A stretch of 7,904 bases of DNA from NCBI GenBank assembly GCA_964607915.1, contig CAZSMU010000159.1, forward strand, positions 1-7,904, read 5' to 3'. Source of the stretch: JADJPL01 sp964607915 (lineage in GTDB: Bacteria > Bacteroidota > Bacteroidia > Chitinophagales > Saprospiraceae). Of this stretch, positions 7,301 through 7,904 are shown piece after piece. The notes beneath the pieces were generated by a model. The model did no database searches. It saw only the letters and a program-made list of their open reading frames with translations, and was not told where the DNA came from. Each line of letters begins with the position of its first letter. Within the stretch, counting starts at the first letter, position 1. Both the position numbers and the translations under genes were made by a program.

Positions 7301-7904
7301 ACGGATCCTCCCTGCTGCTCTATGTGGACGGCGAACTCGCAGAAACGGTCGTAGCTACCTTCCAGTCGGCCCAGTCGGTGCTCTTCCTCGGCCAAAAACC
7401 GACCGGCGGCGGCAACTTCAACGGCAAACTTGACGAACTGCGCTTCTTCAAACGCCAATTGGCCCAGACGGAAATCCAGATGTACATGGGCCAGAGCATC
7501 AGCTCCACTACCCCCGGCCTGACCGCCTACTGGAAGTTCGACGAGGGCGTGGGCAGCCGCGCGTATGACCTGACGGCCAGTAAGCTCGTCGCCTACCACT
7601 GCGGTACCCAGTGGGCCGACGACAAACCCGAAGTGGTCAATGCCGCCATTTCCAATGAGAGCGGAGCCTATAAAATCGAAGGCGTCAACTACGGTGCCGG
7701 CACAACCTTCACGGCCCGTCCGTCTAAGTTGTTCCACTTCAACCAGTCGCTGGAATTCAATGCCGCCAACAACCAATACGCCAACCTGACGAATTTCCCC
7801 CTGAGCGACAGCGCCACTGTCACCGTCACCGTCAAAGCCTTTGACTTCCTCAGCAAACAGACTATTCTCAGCAAGGCCGATGCAGGGGGGAACAACCAAT
7901 TCAG
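4342..7904 (+). CDS. Giant secreted multidomain surface protein (discoidin/LamG/MopE-repeat/FnIII), 3' end beyond window
   Basis: The frame runs 1187 full codons without a stop to the window end. The ATG at 4342 begins MKKYLRIYVAIACLLGAVS..., a signal peptide likely cut at LQA23|QD. Domains in order: F5/8C-discoidin-like (about 26-165; VALNKPVTTDS, ANYVDG, FVEIDLG, L-RIEIVNR); LamG/ConA-like (about 194-350; E-WVK, KWHHLLFSRD 282-291, GFLDG 299-303, HGLIDELRVWN 335-345) plus tail to 395; two Ig/PKD-like pieces (about 415-457 with LLWSTGSTD; 463-517 with YAWAGGG and SGTYTVTI); three MopE-like Asp-rich repeats (523-701); a TIGQPLVGSYTG...GFWG module (703-775); FnIII (about 776-858); LamG 2 (about 887-1045); and LamG 3 beginning near 1134. 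The Asp-rich D-x-D-G-D-G-Y-G motifs should bind Ca2+ or another metal. Such mosaics in Bacteroidota are typically type IX-secreted adhesins or carbohydrate-binding surface proteins. The expected C-terminal sorting domain would lie outside the window. The ligand is unknown. Confidence 0.92.
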   Translation, partial: MKKYLRIYVAIACLLGAVSILQAQDVRYIRVAQNSAGVGDFLHLAEIRAIQNGTGTNVALNKPVTTDSEGASLAKANYVDGSTTTAGGSAVAGKAGFVEIDLGAVFDLSRIEIVNRFSESENVAVRARNLQLTLMDADREVVWTNAIDAYQGQNAALRTYWRQFERSLLQNITRGCATTSSASLSYRNNTAGSALSFTGVTGQSVSVPSALPIGSQSFTVEMWVKVPVVGDSGLTASEEVGRLMSTGTNGANVNWAINANGRLSTEWGGIVSTGTIDLRDGKWHHLLFSRDKTADTYQGFLDGNLELSAASAGSDVTFDNNSLRIGSGQTTLAFHGLIDELRVWNVRKEDIPNHNPNREAAPGTALELYYRFNESLSDSIVYDYSLNGRHGTLSNSLVDAEARVSDFPAPIAFAELLWSTGSTDTSITADSSGAYWVLARSSSGLIAVDTFTLQLPAIQQKTGECGSVALMAVGGDTYAWAGGGTGSDTTVTASGTYTVTITSEGCSPVTVSLQVTIPQSSRYFRDRDGDGYGDPLTSENACAQPAGFVSDSTDCNDNLATVYPGATELCDGEDNDCDGTADEGITVPTYYRDADGDGLGDPGFAVQVCTRPSGYVTTATDCDDSNASIGTRPDLGTFYRDNDGDGYGNKAQTIQSCAQPVGYVTASGDCDDTDPNINPGASEICDNIDDNCNGILVEGACPGLATDVSGNCTTISSANVLQGESFFNYGSASNAINTAVRGNFTIGQPLVGSYTGQSATGAFGFWGRFLLAPSAPAIKATEGDLPDRIQVNWKPDPLSPVAHAYKLYRNGALLASVDGESRSFIDFNVIAGQFYTYEVAGINSFGEGYKGKTLGFLNPNGVVTGRITTFSGNSVPGTIVTLSPTIGKSLSFNQLASSFVEHSSAFPTSGNFTLSCWVKIGENNSSAAIFDLGSHLGKNWWLHTQRQGEAKGIAFGVGRSQGDSTVIRYAFPAATADAWHNVAVTYNGSSLLLYVDGELAETVVATFQSAQSVLFLGQKPTGGGNFNGKLDELRFFKRQLAQTEIQMYMGQSISSTTPGLTAYWKFDEGVGSRAYDLTASKLVAYHCGTQWADDKPEVVNAAISNESGAYKIEGVNYGAGTTFTARPSKLFHFNQSLEFNAANNQYANLTNFPLSDSATVTVTVKAFDFLSKQTILSKADAGGNNQF
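5908..6444 (+). repeat. Three MopE-like Asp/Cys-rich protein repeats
   Basis: Within the giant gene, three diverged repeats share [YF]-[YF]-R-D-x-D-G-D-G-[YL]-G ... C-x-x-P-x-G-[YF]-V ... D-C-[ND]-D. Repeat 1 (residues 523-584) and repeat 3 (638-701) also carry the second half, P-G-A-[TS]-E-[LI]-C-D ... D-[ND]-[DN]-C-[DN]-G. Repeat 2 (590-636) lacks that half and runs from DCDDSNASIG straight to TRPDLG. This matches the 'putative metal-binding motif' of MopE-type proteins. The regularly spaced cysteines probably form disulfides after export. Internal expansion by duplication is the likely origin. Confidence 0.85.

Noticed and set aside
7033..7899. 288-codon open frame on the minus strand
   Set aside because: It lies wholly antisense to the giant surface-protein gene, whose sense translation shows clear LamG domains. 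The antisense product has no recognisable domain. Long antisense frames are expected opposite GC-rich coding sequence.

Overview
The window looks like a chromosomal segment of a free-living Bacteroidota bacterium, with a Saprospiria-type member (Lewinella or Haliscomenobacter relatives) as my best guess. Three things suggest this: Shine-Dalgarno-poor gene starts preceded by A-rich leaders, signal peptides ending in ...AQ, and a giant mosaic surface protein built from discoidin, LamG, MopE-type and FnIII modules. The placement is an inference from protein style, not from any marker gene. All genes supported here are on the + strand.

Layout. Positions 28-546 encode a GNAT N-acetyltransferase closely resembling the PaiA polyamine acetyltransferase family. 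Twelve bases later (559-1152, TTG start) comes a Crp/Fnr-superfamily regulator, probably co-transcribed with it. A 182-base intergenic region (1153-1334) carries three phased copies of TTTGCAG and a small leader hairpin; it is the best place for the promoter and operator of the downstream genes. Then come three tandem paralogues (1335-2312, 2324-3238, 3314-4291). Each has a signal peptide, a conserved domain of about 95 residues, and a phage-type Tail Collar domain with two H-x-H motifs. The last gene (4342 to beyond the window end) has no stop in the window. Its visible 1187 codons encode a secreted multidomain protein: signal peptide, discoidin-like domain, LamG, two Ig/PKD-like stretches, three MopE-like Asp-rich repeats, a 'GQP...GFW' module, FnIII, and LamG domains that appear to be inserted into carboxypeptidase-regulatory-like folds.

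How it may work together. The three collar proteins and the giant protein are all exported, same-strand and closely spaced (11, 75 and 50 bases with the preferred starts). They therefore look like a cell-surface cassette: small collar-domain proteins that, by analogy with phage fibres, could trimerise, next to a large adhesin or matrix protein. The collar paralogues keep a conserved scaffold but diverge strongly, and drop in GC, between their two H-x-H motifs, which is the pattern expected of exchangeable binding tips. The Crp/Fnr regulator upstream is a candidate controller, but nothing in the sequence proves this. I found no phage structural genes, integrase, transposase, tRNA, rRNA or CRISPR array. 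No gene-free stretch exceeds 300 bases.
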